From Cordylochernes scorpioides (taxonomy: Eukaryota > Arthropoda > Arachnida > Pseudoscorpiones > Chernetidae), in contig CP092864.1 of NCBI GenBank assembly GCA_030710605.1, positions 137,145,255-137,209,254 of the forward strand: 64,000 bases of DNA, read 5' to 3'. The notes beneath the pieces were generated by a model. The model saw nothing but the letters and a program-made list of their open reading frames with translations, made no database searches and was not told the DNA's origin. Position numbers and translations under genes: made by a program. Positions 43,331 through 54,147 of this stretch are shown in pieces; within the stretch, counting starts at the first letter, position 1; each line of letters starts with the position of its first letter.

Positions 43331-46204
43331 CTTGATGAGTAAAAAATAGATATATTTTAAAAATTCAATGAACTTGAGATATTAATCACAAGAATTTACA
43401 AAACTCAGGCATTCCTTAACGATCAAAAACTAAATAAAAAAGCTATATAAAATATATTTTATATCTCTATAAAAACTTATTACAGAATTATTATTATAAA
43501 GGTATTTTTAATTAACCACGCTCATAAAGCTTAGACAATATCTACAAAAGATTTATGCGAATTACAAAGTTCACCGTAATGATTTTTATTGACTTCATTA
43601 TGTATGAATATTTAATCGGATCATAAAAATGATAATTTACTCTCTATATAACTCTCTTCCTAGAATATTTATATCTTAATAATTTTTAATTGAAGTTTTA
43701 TTTTTAGAAAAAAAAATGATGAGATATTGAAAATAAAGAAAAGTTATATATTTTTTCTAATTTTAATAATACTTTTATGCGTGTATATAATATATAATTT
43801 ATTTATATTTTGCAGCAAAAATATATCCGAAATAGGCGGTTATATAAAAATATATATGTTATAATAAATTTGTCGGCTTACTGTGTTATGATTTTTGTTG
43901 TTGTTGTTGTTGTTGTAATATAAAGATTTGCTATTAATTAATAGATTTGCTATATTTACTATCAAGTAGTTTTATTTTCAATTACTTGGAAGAACATTAC
44001 AATAAAACATTTTCACATTTATATAGAATTTATAAATGAATTCTATATTAGTGAATTTTAAAGATAGGCAAGTTAACTATATATACATATTTACAACAAT
44101 ATTGAAAAGTTGGATATTCTAAAACAATGGTAAAAAATGTAGAATTATCAATGAATGAAAAATATAAATTTTTAAATTATAAAATATTTTTTTTTAATGT
44201 TTATATTATATAATATTTATTAAAGTTTAATAATAAAGCATACGAAAAATATAATGTAGTGGATTTAAAAATATATAATTGTCAGGTAGAAAATAAGGAA
44301 AGACAAAAATCAGGATGACACAGCAATTTATTTAAATCAAGCACAAATCAACATTTATTTTTATTTAAATAACCCAGAAGCATACAATAAACATTTATAA
44401 AATACCAGAAAGGCAATAAGGGAAGTTTACAGAGTAGCAAAATATAAATATCAATATTAATAATCTGTTCATAGAGTAATAAATACTTTGCTACAATATT
44501 TTAGGCACAAGCATTCTTTAAATCTTTTTTATTTATTTATTTGGTTAATATAAATTCTTGAAGCGTACATAATGTTGTCAACAACTGGGTTAATGGCTTA
44601 GTTTTTTTTTCATAACGAGATAAAATATTCACAGAATAAATTAAATATTATGGAAAATAAGAGAGAGAGATTGAAACTTTATTACATCGTTCATATAAGA
44701 TTATATAAGGTTACATATAAAATAAGTGAATAAATATAAAGCTAGAGAGAGAGTTGACAAATAATATGGTAAAAGAAGAGAAATATATCGAAATATTTTG
44801 AATTTCTTCTCTTTTTTTATTTATACAAATACGACATTTAAAAATAAAACTTCTTTGATTCATTAGGGATTGGCAATTAATTCAAAGTAAATATTATTTT
44901 TGATCAAAAATTACTTTAAATCAACTTTAGTATATTTCCCAATCGAATATGTTTTAAATTCATATTTTAATAAGTAATCATTTATATATGAAATATTTAT
45001 TTAAAAATACTTTTGGATACATATTAAAATCAAAGAAATTGCAATAAATATTATATCTAAAAGTAAATCCTTTGTTTCTTTTTCATTTAACCAAACAAAA
45101 TGATTTTCTTATAAAGCTTCAATTCATAAAATTTTAAATCTTTTTGATTTGGATTCATCAATAAATATAAGTATATTGCAATAAATATTATATCTAAAAG
45201 TAAATCTTTTTGTTGCTTATCCATTTTGCCAAATAAAATAAATTATTATTGTTATGTCTTTATATTTAAGTTTTAATTCATAATATTCTGAATATTCTTG
45301 ATTCATTAATAAAAATAAAGAAATTGCAATAATAATTTATCTAAAAGAAATCCTTTTGTTGCTTCTCTATATGGGGGGAAAAGGATTTACTTGTAGTTAT
45401 AAAATAGTTTGAAACTTATTCGCATATTTTAGGTATATTATCATATATTAGAGGATATTTTTTATTTACAAAATTCTCTCTCCCTTTGATCATCAATTAT
45501 AATAATCATGGCAAAATTAATGACCAAACGATTTTTTGCCCATCAATTAATGAACCAGACGATGAGAGCGAACCCCTTTAAAAAAAAGAAAGAAAGGGAA
45601 ATAAAGAAGGAAAAATTAGCCTTTATTATAAAAAAGAAATTGACAACTATTTCCTTATGAATATATATAAAATCCTTAATAAAAAAAACATCAATTTTTA
45701 TTAGATCAATAAAAATCGTTATAATACAAAACGTTATTTTCGTGTATAATTAATGCATATAAAGCATCAACAAAATATTAAACTATTCATGTCGAAATTT
45801 AAAAAAAAAAGTTTATAATAATGAAGTTATTTAAATAGTAAAATGTGCTCTCTTTAAAAAAGAAAAATCAATTTTTAATGAGATTTTTTTTTTCCGTTCT
45901 ATGATTTTTATCTGAACGTAACTTTTGATGGATTTGACATTTGACCTTCAACTTGAATGATCAATCATTTGTTCCGTGATTCATTTTCGTCCAGACTTGA
46001 TGATGGAAGGATTAATTCTGTAACACTTTCTTTTTTTAGGGTTAACAAGAGAGTGTGTTCAATCTGGTAACACTTCCCTCATCTATCGTCTGCTGGAATT
46101 TAGAGTCAAAAACAAGCTGCGCAAATTTATTATTTTGAGACCAATATATTGTGAAAAAATGGTTCAAAAGTGAAGTTATACTGGGATCAGGTGGATAAAT
46201 TAAT
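43331..46204. other. AT-rich interval with decayed repeats, no gene seen
   Basis: 43960-44500 matches pieces of the 27070-27640 foldback and of 55390-55620 (CAAGTAGTTTTATTTTCAATT; GGGAAGTTTACAGAGTAG). 45030-45365 holds about three units near 145 bp (AATTGCAATAAATATTATAT, CTAAAAGTAAATC). No credible ORF. Confidence 0.45.
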
Positions 46205-46490
46205 AAAAAGGTATCTGATCGTGTAACTAAAAGTTACTGATAGTTTGCGACATTTAGCGGAATAAATATAAGCTATTTGTTAATTTTTTATTATTCCAGA
46301 ATTGGCCAAATACCCATTCTTGATTAATTAATCATAATTGATTAGTACGTGTTAGCTATTCTTGATTAATCAAGAATGTTTATTTGGAAAATTCTGGAAT
46401 ACTTAAAATCAACAAATAGTTGATATTTATTCCGAGAGATGGCGCAAGCCATCAGAAAATTTAAGTTGCATGATCAGAAGATGCCTTTTT
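46205..46490. mobile_element. Palindromic MITE, longer copy
   Basis: Same arms as 26147-26386. The centre is expanded and contains TACGTGTTAGCTATTCTTG, similar to the bases just downstream of the cleavage position in hammerhead-like copy 1 (TACGTGGTTAGC). Confidence 0.7.
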
Positions 46491-46746
46491 CTTAATATTT
46501 ACATTGTTTTGAAAATTCATAATAACATTTAGTATACAAAAGAATATATCTAATAATAGTTATTCATTATTTTATCAATATTTTTAGCAGACGACAATTT
46601 TTTTGTGCCTTAGTCCTAAATGACATATTTTAGGCGCTCAAATGGCCATTGCTGATTCCAAGCACCATCGGTAAAAATGTCAACTAAATCTTCAGTTTTT
46701 TTATATCAGCCTTTAGGTCAAATATTTTTCTTGATAAGCAATTCCA

Positions 46747-46788
46747 ACCACGTACGCGTTTCGGGCTGTTGGTCCTCGTCGGCTTGGT
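46747..46788 (-). ncRNA. Hammerhead ribozyme-like motif, copy 3
   Basis: On minus: ACCAAG stem I, CCGACGA core (U4 changed to C), GGAC/GCCC stem II around CAACA, GAA, ACGCGT, A, CGTGGT. Stem I has one mismatch. It keeps the A at the cleavage position that copy 2 lost and lacks the extra C of copy 1. The core change probably abolishes activity. Confidence 0.5.
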
Positions 46789-46850
46789 GCAGGATGTAAT
46801 TCAACGAACAAACTAAGTGGTCGTATAGATTATTCGATAAATCATTTATA

Positions 46851-48125
46851 CACTCTCATGGACAACACTTATGGAAGTGTAAAGAATTTGATGCACCCTG
46901 ATCACAATACCGGCCAACTGAGGTGCCTTGTCCGTATGGACGTCCTCTTATGGATTGATGTCTGCCATATAGAGGGCTGCAAGGATAACTGAGCAACTGT
47001 ATATATGGTCCGAAATGAGGAAAGGGGAATGGGGGGGGGGGGGGGGGGGTCATTTCCCCGTTAGTCATCCACATTTCAGAGTTCCCTGTTCACGGTTACC
47101 GTAGCGGCTCGGGGCTCACGACACCGTACTACAGGGCAGTCCCTTACTTGTGCTGCTTCTCCCGCCCGCCACGTAAAGAAGGACTCCTGGGCAGGCACAT
47201 TTTGTTTACATCTTGTATGTCCTCAATAAAGGTCACTGTGTATCAAATATCTTTCAGTTATTTTCTTATACAGATTCTCCTCTATCGTTATTGGTTTGCA
47301 ACGATATCCTCACGATGATCAATCGCCTTCATGTAGTGGAAGAGAAAACAATGAATCTAAGTTCTTTTTCCTTTTACTGCTTTGTAAATGTTATATAGGG
47401 ACAGAGCAACCATTCGACTTGATATGGCGCTGGTTAAAATCCTTTGTACTGAGGTAAGTTGGCTGTCCTTTACTTTTGTCCTCTCTCTTTCTTCGTTAAT
47501 ATACTGGCATTTAAATATGTAAAGAGGAGTTATTGTCCGAATCCCGATATACATGCTTAAAGGAACAACGTCCTTAAATTTTGTCCATGAGTGTATCTTT
47601 CAGAGTTATTGTCTGAATCCCGATATACATGCTTAAAGGTACAACTTCCTTAAGTTTTGTCCATGAGTGTATCTTTCAGAGTTATTGTCTGAATCCCGAT
47701 ATACATGCTAAAAGGTACAACTTCCTTAAATTTTGTCCATGAGTGTATCTTTCAGAGTTATTGTCTGAATCCCGATATACATGCTAAAAGGTACAACTTC
47801 CTAAAGTTTTGTCCATGAGTGTATCTTTCAGAGTTATTGTCTGAATCCCGATATACATGCTAAAAGGTACAACGTCCTTAAATTTTGTCCATGAGTGTAT
47901 CTTTCAGAGTTATTGTCTGAATCCCGATATACATACTAAAAGGTACAACTTCCTTAAGTTTTGTCCATGAGTGTATCTTTCAGAGTTATTGTCTGAATCC
48001 CGATATACATGCTAAAAGGTACAACTTCCTTAAGTTTTGTCCATGAGTGTATCTTTCAGAGTTATTGTCCGAATCCCGATATACATGCTAAAAGGTACAA
48101 CTTCCTTAAGTTCTTTCCATGAGTG
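46851..48125. mobile_element. Tc1/mariner-like element with eight tandem right ends
   Basis: The left end is CACTCTCATGGACAACACTTATGG after TA. The right part has eight 76-bp units (47516-48125) each ending TTTTGTCCATGAGTGTATC; the last ends GAGTG followed by TA. The interior is GC-richer (46920-47200), has a 19-bp G-run at 47031-47049, and has no recognisable transposase. Confidence 0.6.
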
Positions 48126-48895
48126 TATATATGCCAAAAGAAGCACCTCTCCCGTTAAAAATACATTAAAACAGTACACATTGTATTTCATCATTCCAGT
48201 ACTGAATGCTATGATGTCGATGAAGAATGATCTCCACAACACCATTCCCAAACACCAACGTGACGATCAGTGTATGCCGAGTGGATTAATATGGAAAAAA
48301 AAAATTATAAATAAATTTTGGCTATAGCTGCTTAGCTTATATATAAAGAAAGATAATAAATCATTTTTTTCACAAAAAAAGATATATATATATATATATA
48401 TTTAGTAATGTAGTTTATGCTGTAGGATGACTGTAGTGTAGCATGTTGGTTAGAAGCAGTCGTGGTGGTTGAGTGATGGGTGGTAAGGACACACAGGGAC
48501 AAAGGCCTCGTGAGGAAATAGATCGGGGAGGAAAGATAGAAGGTCCGAGAATAACCCCTAGAACAACTGGTGTCGAGACCACCTCAGTGAGAACTGACCC
48601 TTGATCATCACATTCAGCCGCTTTTAAACCGATTTCAGTAAGATAAATCCCCTGGGGGAGAATAAGGTTTTGACATTTGTTTACCAAGGGGGTTTAACCC
48701 GGATATCTTTCCTCTTTCCTTGTACTCCCACACAGGCCATTTTATTTATATATTTAAGAATATTATGACATATATATTACATAAGTGATTATCTGCTGAA
48801 TTTGGAATTAGAAATATAGAAAATATTACTTGCTGATGCTGATTATATTTTGGATACATGAGTATTTTAAGATAGTTTTTCAGTCGTGGTATATA
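48126..48895. other. Unclassified interval
   Basis: 48415-48690 is GC-richer, with a 90-codon minus frame of unknown nature (VLTEVVSTPVVLGVILG). The rest is AT-rich. Confidence 0.3.
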
Positions 48896-49039
48896 CAGTT
48901 AAACCTGTCTATAGCACCCCCTCTTGGGACTCACCAAAATAGGGTGCTATAGAGAGGGGGTGCTATAGACAGTTCACTTTTAATGTAAATCGCATCTTAC
49001 TGCGTATTTAAAATCGGGCGCTATAGACAGGTTTAACTG
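48896..49039. mobile_element. CTATAGAC-MITE, complete copy
   Basis: 144 bp with ends CAGTTAAACCTGTCTATAGC and inverse, flanked by TA (48894-48895, 49040-49041). The interior holds GGGTGCTATAGAGAGGGGG and ATCGGGCGCTATAGACAGG. It resembles Tigger-type ends. Confidence 0.75.
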
Positions 49040-49107
49040 TATAATAAAATCGACTTGAATCACAATTTTCTTTAAATGTGCTAATAAAGTATAGAATACA
49101 TAATTTG

Positions 49108-49285
49108 ATAAAGTACTACTTGTTTTAAGGCGAATAGAATAAAGAAAACAAAAGGCTTATTTACATATCTACAGAAATATTTGAGCCGGCCAACGGGAAA
49201 AAGAGAATATGGTCTTACGAGCTACTAACTAAAGTGTACGATTTTTTGAGCCCAAAAAGGCCAACGGGAAACAACTGGTTTATAT
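49108..49285 (+). repeat. Dispersed repeat R1, left part (target of gypsy element)
   Basis: Contains TTATTTACATATCTACAG, GAGCCGGCCAACGGGAAA and AACAACTGGTTTATAT, then the LTR. It continues at 54469 with AGGGAAAGTCG and ATCTGGCGGTCGA. Confidence 0.65.
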
Positions 49286-49623
49286 TGTTACATCATGATT
49301 AATGGCGTATTTCTTATATTATTTTTAATATATTTGAAATTTAAATTATATATTTATTTATTTTTATATAAAATATTCTATGATATTTATTTAAAATAGA
49401 TTAGATTATCATCATTTGTATTTAGGTACACGTGTGACTTCACTGCTCTCTTTGATGTGAGAAAATAAATAAAGCATTCTGGAGGTTACTTAAAGTAGAC
49501 TTATCTCATTATTCCCTTATATAAATTTGTAGGATGGTTGAAACACGCTCTGGTAAGATGCAAGACCCAGCACAGGAGAGAATCATGGCTGAAGAGTCTG
49601 CCAAGCCGCAACCTGGTGCAACA
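49286..49623 (+). repeat. 5' LTR of element B
   Basis: 338 bp. TATATAAAATATTC (about 49366) is TATA-like and AATAAATAAAGC (about 49464) is a polyadenylation signal. The ATG of gag (49534) lies inside. Confidence 0.88.
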
Positions 49624-50682
49624 ATTGGTAGAGATGCTAGTTCCGACCCAGTTGTCCTGAATCCCAACATCGACATCCCCAAGTATGATGGAACGGAAGA
49701 CCCTCGCCCATGGATTGAATCTCTTGAAGAAATTGGCTTCCTGTACCATTGGGCAGACTACATTATCTCTCGTTATGCCGCCATGAACATGACGGGAAGC
49801 GCTAAAACCTGGTTGAATTTACACAAAACTAGTTTCACGAGCTGGGAAAATATTAAAATCCGCCTCATTCAGGATTTTTCTTTGGACGCGAATAAAGAAG
49901 AACTTAGAATGAAGCTCAACAGAATGCAACACTGGAATGAACCAGCAATCAGGTTCGCGGAAGACATTCTAGTGTTGTGCAACAAGGTTGACCCCGCAAT
50001 GGAAGAAGAAACAAAAATTGAACATGTTATTGGAGGACTGAAAAAAGAGTACTCATTCGCGCTCTACCTGAACCCTCCTAAAACGACCGATGACCTTCTT
50101 GTCGTGTGCAAGAAAATGGATTCTTTTGAAAAGAAGTATCGGGAACGTGTGGAGAAATCCAGAAACCTATATAACGGTCCACGCTATTCTAGACCCCAAC
50201 AACAATCGAGGTACGTGCCGCCGACTGCCGCACGAAACTACCAGACCACTTCCAGGCCCCAAGCCCCTGTTTCCAATAATTACAAGAACGACTCCCCTCC
50301 TACTCCCAGACAGTATCGAAACAACTTTCCCCAGCCCTCTACCCCTAGACGTCCTTATAATCCTAACTTTGTGCCAAAACCAAACCTTCAGAGAAACACC
50401 TACAATAAAAGCCAAGAAGTGAGCAAAAATAGGACGGAAGATGGAAGACCAATCTGCTTCAAATGTAACAAGCCAGGGCACGTGGCCCGTTATTGTAGGG
50501 TCAAGTTTATAAGAATCTTAGAAGAGGATCCAGCAGATACCCAAGAGAAGGTCGAAGAGAAATGCCAAATGAATGAAATATCAGAGAAATCAGGACCTCG
50601 GCTTTATGCCGATGTATGTCATAACACACATACAAATATTCCTACCCGGAATAGATATTCCGTGTTGGAAGATTTAAACTAA
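49534..50682 (+). CDS. gag: Element B Gag
   Basis: 382 codons. The ATG at 49534 is within the 5' LTR. The next in-frame Met codons are also in the LTR, and the first Met beyond it (residue 83) would cut into the conserved capsid-like region starting IPKYDGTEDPRPWIESLEE (about 49). The middle follows Gag capsid style (AKTWLNL; EELRMKLNRMQHW; FAEDILVLCNKVDP). Residues 210-300 are Pro/Asn/Arg-rich. A CCHC knuckle, CFKCNKPGHVARYC, lies at 308-321 and binds RNA. The end is TAA at 50680-50682, preceded directly by a slippery heptamer. Confidence 0.85.
   Translation: MVETRSGKMQDPAQERIMAEESAKPQPGATIGRDASSDPVVLNPNIDIPKYDGTEDPRPWIESLEEIGFLYHWADYIISRYAAMNMTGSAKTWLNLHKTSFTSWENIKIRLIQDFSLDANKEELRMKLNRMQHWNEPAIRFAEDILVLCNKVDPAMEEETKIEHVIGGLKKEYSFALYLNPPKTTDDLLVVCKKMDSFEKKYRERVEKSRNLYNGPRYSRPQQQSRYVPPTAARNYQTTSRPQAPVSNNYKNDSPPTPRQYRNNFPQPSTPRRPYNPNFVPKPNLQRNTYNKSQEVSKNRTEDGRPICFKCNKPGHVARYCRVKFIRILEEDPADTQEKVEEKCQMNEISEKSGPRLYADVCHNTHTNIPTRNRYSVLEDLN
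49626..49643 (+). promoter_or_regulatory. Primer-binding site of element B
   Basis: TGGTAGAGATGC begins two bases after the LTR and would pair with a tRNA ending GCATCTCTACCA. I cannot name the tRNA. The site lies inside the gag reading frame. Confidence 0.6.
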
Positions 50683-50948
50683 GCGTCGCGCCTGAATCTG
50701 TCAATCAAAGCAAGTCGACAATAAACGGAATCAAGAAGTTGGACCCTAAATACAAATTAAAAATTAACGTGGACAAGATAGGGACTTTTGAAGCTTTGGT
50801 TGATACAGGTGCTGACCTCTCTGTGGTCGACCTCAGAACGGCCCTCGATACAGGCCATGGTATAAGTAAACTCGCAAAAATTTGTGCAGGACCCGATGGA
50901 AAAAAAATTGGACATGGTAGGAAGTATATTTTTAAATATAAAAATTGA
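50655..50948 (+). CDS. Element B protease, N-terminal part
   Basis: Open in the -1 frame relative to gag from 50655. It lacks an ATG, as expected if made by frameshift. The active site LVDTGADLSVVD is at 50796-50831. The frame stops at TGA 50946-50948. The C-terminal protease part (LRTLILGRDFLKK) lies in the pol frame, so the domain is split. An 8-A run at 50900-50907 is the likely place of the break. Confidence 0.75.
   Translation: MFRVGRFKLSVAPESVNQSKSTINGIKKLDPKYKLKINVDKIGTFEALVDTGADLSVVDLRTALDTGHGISKLAKICAGPDGKKIGHGRKYIFKYKN
50673..50679 (+). promoter_or_regulatory. -1 frameshift slippery site T TTA AAC
   Basis: In the gag frame the codons are GAT TTA AAC TAA, a perfect X-XXY-YYZ heptamer directly before the stop codon. 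The -1 frame is open into protease. No clear downstream pseudoknot was found by eye. Confidence 0.75.
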
Positions 50949-53900
50949 TGACGAAACATTATCACACAACTTTGTGATATTGAAAACGCATTTACGGACA
51001 TTAATTCTTGGGAGAGATTTCCTTAAGAAAATGAACGCAAAAATAGATTGTAAGCAAGAAACTATCAAATACGATTTGACGAATAATCATGACGAAATCA
51101 ATTTTGAAATGTTGAAAATAAAGAGTGCCAAGGATTCCATTGTACCGGAATGTTCCATGAAATTGATCAAGGCATTGGTAGAAACAGAGGATGGAGAATA
51201 TATTATCGAGGAGAGCAGCAAAATGTTTCAAACAAATGGACTTCGTCTAGCAAGAAGCTTGATCAATGTTATAAATAGGAAAACACACATCTGGATAACT
51301 AATCCGTATCCTCGACCGTTAAAAATAATGAAAAACCAAACATTGGCTTTTGGAAGTAGTCCAGCGAAAATAAATGTGAGTCGAGAAAGAGAGGTAGAAG
51401 AGAACAAAGAACCTAGATTCCAAATAAACGAAAATCTTTCACCAAAGGAACAGAAGGAGTTAAAACAAGTTTTAGAAAGGTATGGAGATCTTTTTTCGTC
51501 GAGATTAGGGAGAACCAATTTGGCAAAACATCGGATAGACACAGAAGACGCGAAGCCAATTAAACACAAGCCTTACCGGGTAAGTGCTAAAGAACGAGAT
51601 ATTATAAAAGAGCAAATTGACGAGATGCTTTCAGAAGGCATAATTAGGCCATCTTCTAGCCCCTGGTCTTTTCCAGTAATATTGGTCAAGAAGCGAGATG
51701 TTAAATACAGATTTTGTGTGGACTACAGAAAACTGAATAATGTGACAGTAAAAGATGTCTATCCGATCCCTAGAATAGACGAAGTTATGGATACTCTCCA
51801 AGGATCTACACACTTCTCAGCAATAGACCTCAGATCTGGATATTGGCAAGTTGAAGTCGAAGAAAGAGACAAAGAGAAAACAGCTTTCACTACAGCACAT
51901 GGATTATATGAATTCAACGTGATGCCTTTTGGACTTTGTAACGCGCCTGCTACCTTTGAGAGAAATATGGAGAATATGCTTGGAAATCTGAGATGGCAAA
52001 TTTGTTTGTGTTATCTGGATGATGTTATCATATATAGCCCGGATTTTCCAACGCACCTCAAAAGACTTGAAGCTGTTTTTAGATGTTTTCGTGAATCTAA
52101 TTTAAGGTTAAACGACAAAAAATGCCGATTTGCTTTTGAAGAATTGGAGATTCTCGGCTATATAACGAGCAAACATGGTATAAAACCCGCGGAACATAAC
52201 ATCAAAGCTGTCAGAAATTTTCCTCGGCCCAAAAAGGTCAAAGAAGTACAATCCTTTTTGGGAATGTGTTCATATTATAGAAAATTTATCAAAGACTTCT
52301 CAAAAATTGCTGACCCTTTGACCAACCTTATAAAAAAAAGTGTATCATTTACCTGGACAGAAAGACAAGAGGAAGCGTTTCAAACCCTAAAAACAGCACT
52401 ATTAAGTCCACCAATTTTAGGTCACTTCAATCCAAATGCACCTACTTATGTTCATACTGATGCGTCCAACATCGGCATAGGTGCAACACTTGTCCAAGAC
52501 ATCGGTGGTGAAGAGAAGGTGATCTCATATTTGAGTCGTACCCTAAGTAAAGCGGAGCAAAATTATTCAACCACTGAAAAAGAATGTCTGGCCGTTGTCT
52601 GGTCAATGTCAAAATTACGACCCTACCTTTATGGAAGACACTTTAAAATAGTAACAGACCACCACGCCTTATGCTGGCTCAAAAACTTGAAGGATCCAAC
52701 AGGTCGATTGGCAAGATGGGCATTGAAAATTCAAGAATATGACTTCGATATAATACATAAATCAGGAAAGAAGCATCTGGACGCCGATGGCTTATCTAGG
52801 GGACCCTTACCAGAAACTGATTGGGATGAGGATTTTGAAAGGCTATTTTTAAATCAAATAACAGACGAAGAGGATAAGTTTATCGAAAGTGTTAAGAAAA
52901 ACCTTAATGGAAGCAGGCGATCAATTGCGCAAAACTTTAAAGTAGAAGATGAATGCCTCTTTAAGAAAAACCCGAACCCTGAAGGCAGGGCGTGGTTGCT
53001 TGTGGTTCCAGAGAAGAAAAAGAGAGAAATTATGAAAGAATATCACAATCATATGTCGAATGGCCATCTGGGTGTCGCCAGAACCATGTACCGAATAAAG
53101 AGTAAATACTTTTGGCCATCCATGCTAAAGGATGTCTCAGAGTTCGTTAAGACGTGTCACCTTTGCCAAAGTAGAAAAGGCTCAAACCAATTACCTTCTG
53201 GACTACTACAGCCCATTCCCCCAGCCAACTTTCCTTTCGAAAGAATTGGAATTGACTTTGTTGGTCCATTGCCATCTACGAAAAACAGGAAAAAATGGAT
53301 AATCGTGCTGACGGACTACTACACTAGATATGCAGAAACAAAAGCAGTCTCGGAAGCAACAGTGAAAGAAGTTTCAAAATTTCTAGTAGAGGATATTTTT
53401 CTCCGGCACGGAGCCCCACAATATCTTATTAGTGACAGAGGCTCTCAATTTACCAGTAATTTAATGAAAGAGGTGATGAAAACGTGCAAGATTAAACATT
53501 GCTTCACAACGAGCTATCATCCCCAGACTAATGGATTGACAGAGCGGTTAAATAGAACATTGATCAATATGCTCAGTATGTATGTGAACACTGATCAGAA
53601 GAATTGGGACGAAATACTCCCATTCATCACTCACGCTTACAATACTACAATTCAGGAAACCACAGGATATTCTCCCTTTTTCCTGATGTTTGGAAGAGAA
53701 CCCACGTCTCTTTTGGACGACAGGAATATCTCGGTGGACATTGACAAGGATGATTATGATGAATACATAAAACATCACTTAGACAAAATAAACAGAACAA
53801 GAAAATTAGTTATTAACAACACAATAAAGACTCAAGAAAGAATGAAAAAGAACTATGACAAGAAATACATGGAAAGAAGCTACGAACCAGGAGAATTAGT

Positions 53901-54147
53901 AGCAGTTTGGACACCAATTAGGAAAATAGGAAAGTGTGAGAAACTACTGAGAAAATATTTTGGCCCATATAGAATATTAAAGAAGCTGTCCAACGTAAAT
54001 TACTTAATTGAACCAAAAGATAATCCTGGCCAAGACCCATTGATTGTCCATGTCTCAAGAATCAAACCCTATTTTGAAAGAATTGATGAGGTCAATCACG
54101 AGGACGTGACGACCTCTGGAGAGGGGGAAGTGTTACATCATGATTAA
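50866..54147 (+). CDS. pol: Element B Pol (protease end, RT, RNase H, integrase)
   Basis: Open after TAA 50863-50865 to stop 54145-54147. The first possible starts are not ATG, so it is expressed as a fusion. Order: protease C-terminus (ILGRDFL); RT with PFGLCNAPATFERNM and catalytic CYLDDVIIYS (52012); RNase H with HTDASNIGIGATLVQ, TEKECLAVVW and VTDHHALCWL; integrase zinc module (EYHNHMSNGHLG, then CHLCQ); integrase core Asp 53254, Asp 53434, Glu 53542, a DD35E spacing; GPY/F module (KYFGPYRIL). Domains look intact. The last residues and the stop lie in the 3' LTR. Confidence 0.9.
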   Translation, partial: VNSQKFVQDPMEKKLDMVGSIFLNIKIDDETLSHNFVILKTHLRTLILGRDFLKKMNAKIDCKQETIKYDLTNNHDEINFEMLKIKSAKDSIVPECSMKLIKALVETEDGEYIIEESSKMFQTNGLRLARSLINVINRKTHIWITNPYPRPLKIMKNQTLAFGSSPAKINVSREREVEENKEPRFQINENLSPKEQKELKQVLERYGDLFSSRLGRTNLAKHRIDTEDAKPIKHKPYRVSAKERDIIKEQIDEMLSEGIIRPSSSPWSFPVILVKKRDVKYRFCVDYRKLNNVTVKDVYPIPRIDEVMDTLQGSTHFSAIDLRSGYWQVEVEERDKEKTAFTTAHGLYEFNVMPFGLCNAPATFERNMENMLGNLRWQICLCYLDDVIIYSPDFPTHLKRLEAVFRCFRESNLRLNDKKCRFAFEELEILGYITSKHGIKPAEHNIKAVRNFPRPKKVKEVQSFLGMCSYYRKFIKDFSKIADPLTNLIKKSVSFTWTERQEEAFQTLKTALLSPPILGHFNPNAPTYVHTDASNIGIGATLVQDIGGEEKVISYLSRTLSKAEQNYSTTEKECLAVVWSMSKLRPYLYGRHFKIVTDHHALCWLKNLKDPTGRLARWALKIQEYDFDIIHKSGKKHLDADGLSRGPLPETDWDEDFERLFLNQITDEEDKFIESVKKNLNGSRRSIAQNFKVEDECLFKKNPNPEGRAWLLVVPEKKKREIMKEYHNHMSNGHLGVARTMYRIKSKYFWPSMLKDVSEFVKTCHLCQSRKGSNQLPSGLLQPIPPANFPFERIGIDFVGPLPSTKNRKKWIIVLTDYYTRYAETKAVSEATVKEVSKFLVEDIFLRHGAPQYLISDRGSQFTSNLMKEVMKTCKIKHCFTTSYHPQTNGLTERLNRTLINMLSMYVNTDQKNWDEILPFITHAYNTTIQETTGYSPFFLMFGREPTSLLDDRNISVDIDKDDYDEYIKHHLDKINRTRKLVINNTIKTQERMKKNYDKKYMERSYEPGELVAVWTPIRKIGKCEKLLRKYFGPYRILKKLSNVNYLIEPKDNPGQDPLIVHVSRIKPYFERIDEVNHEDVTTSGEGEVLHHD
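54118..54130 (+). promoter_or_regulatory. Polypurine tract of element B
   Basis: GGAGAGGGGGAAG abuts the 3' LTR and is within the pol frame. Confidence 0.8.

Noticed and set aside
50884-50886. Independent start of pol at GTG 50884
   Set aside because: The protease active site lies upstream in another frame and the slippery site explains expression by frameshift; GTG is not a likely start here.
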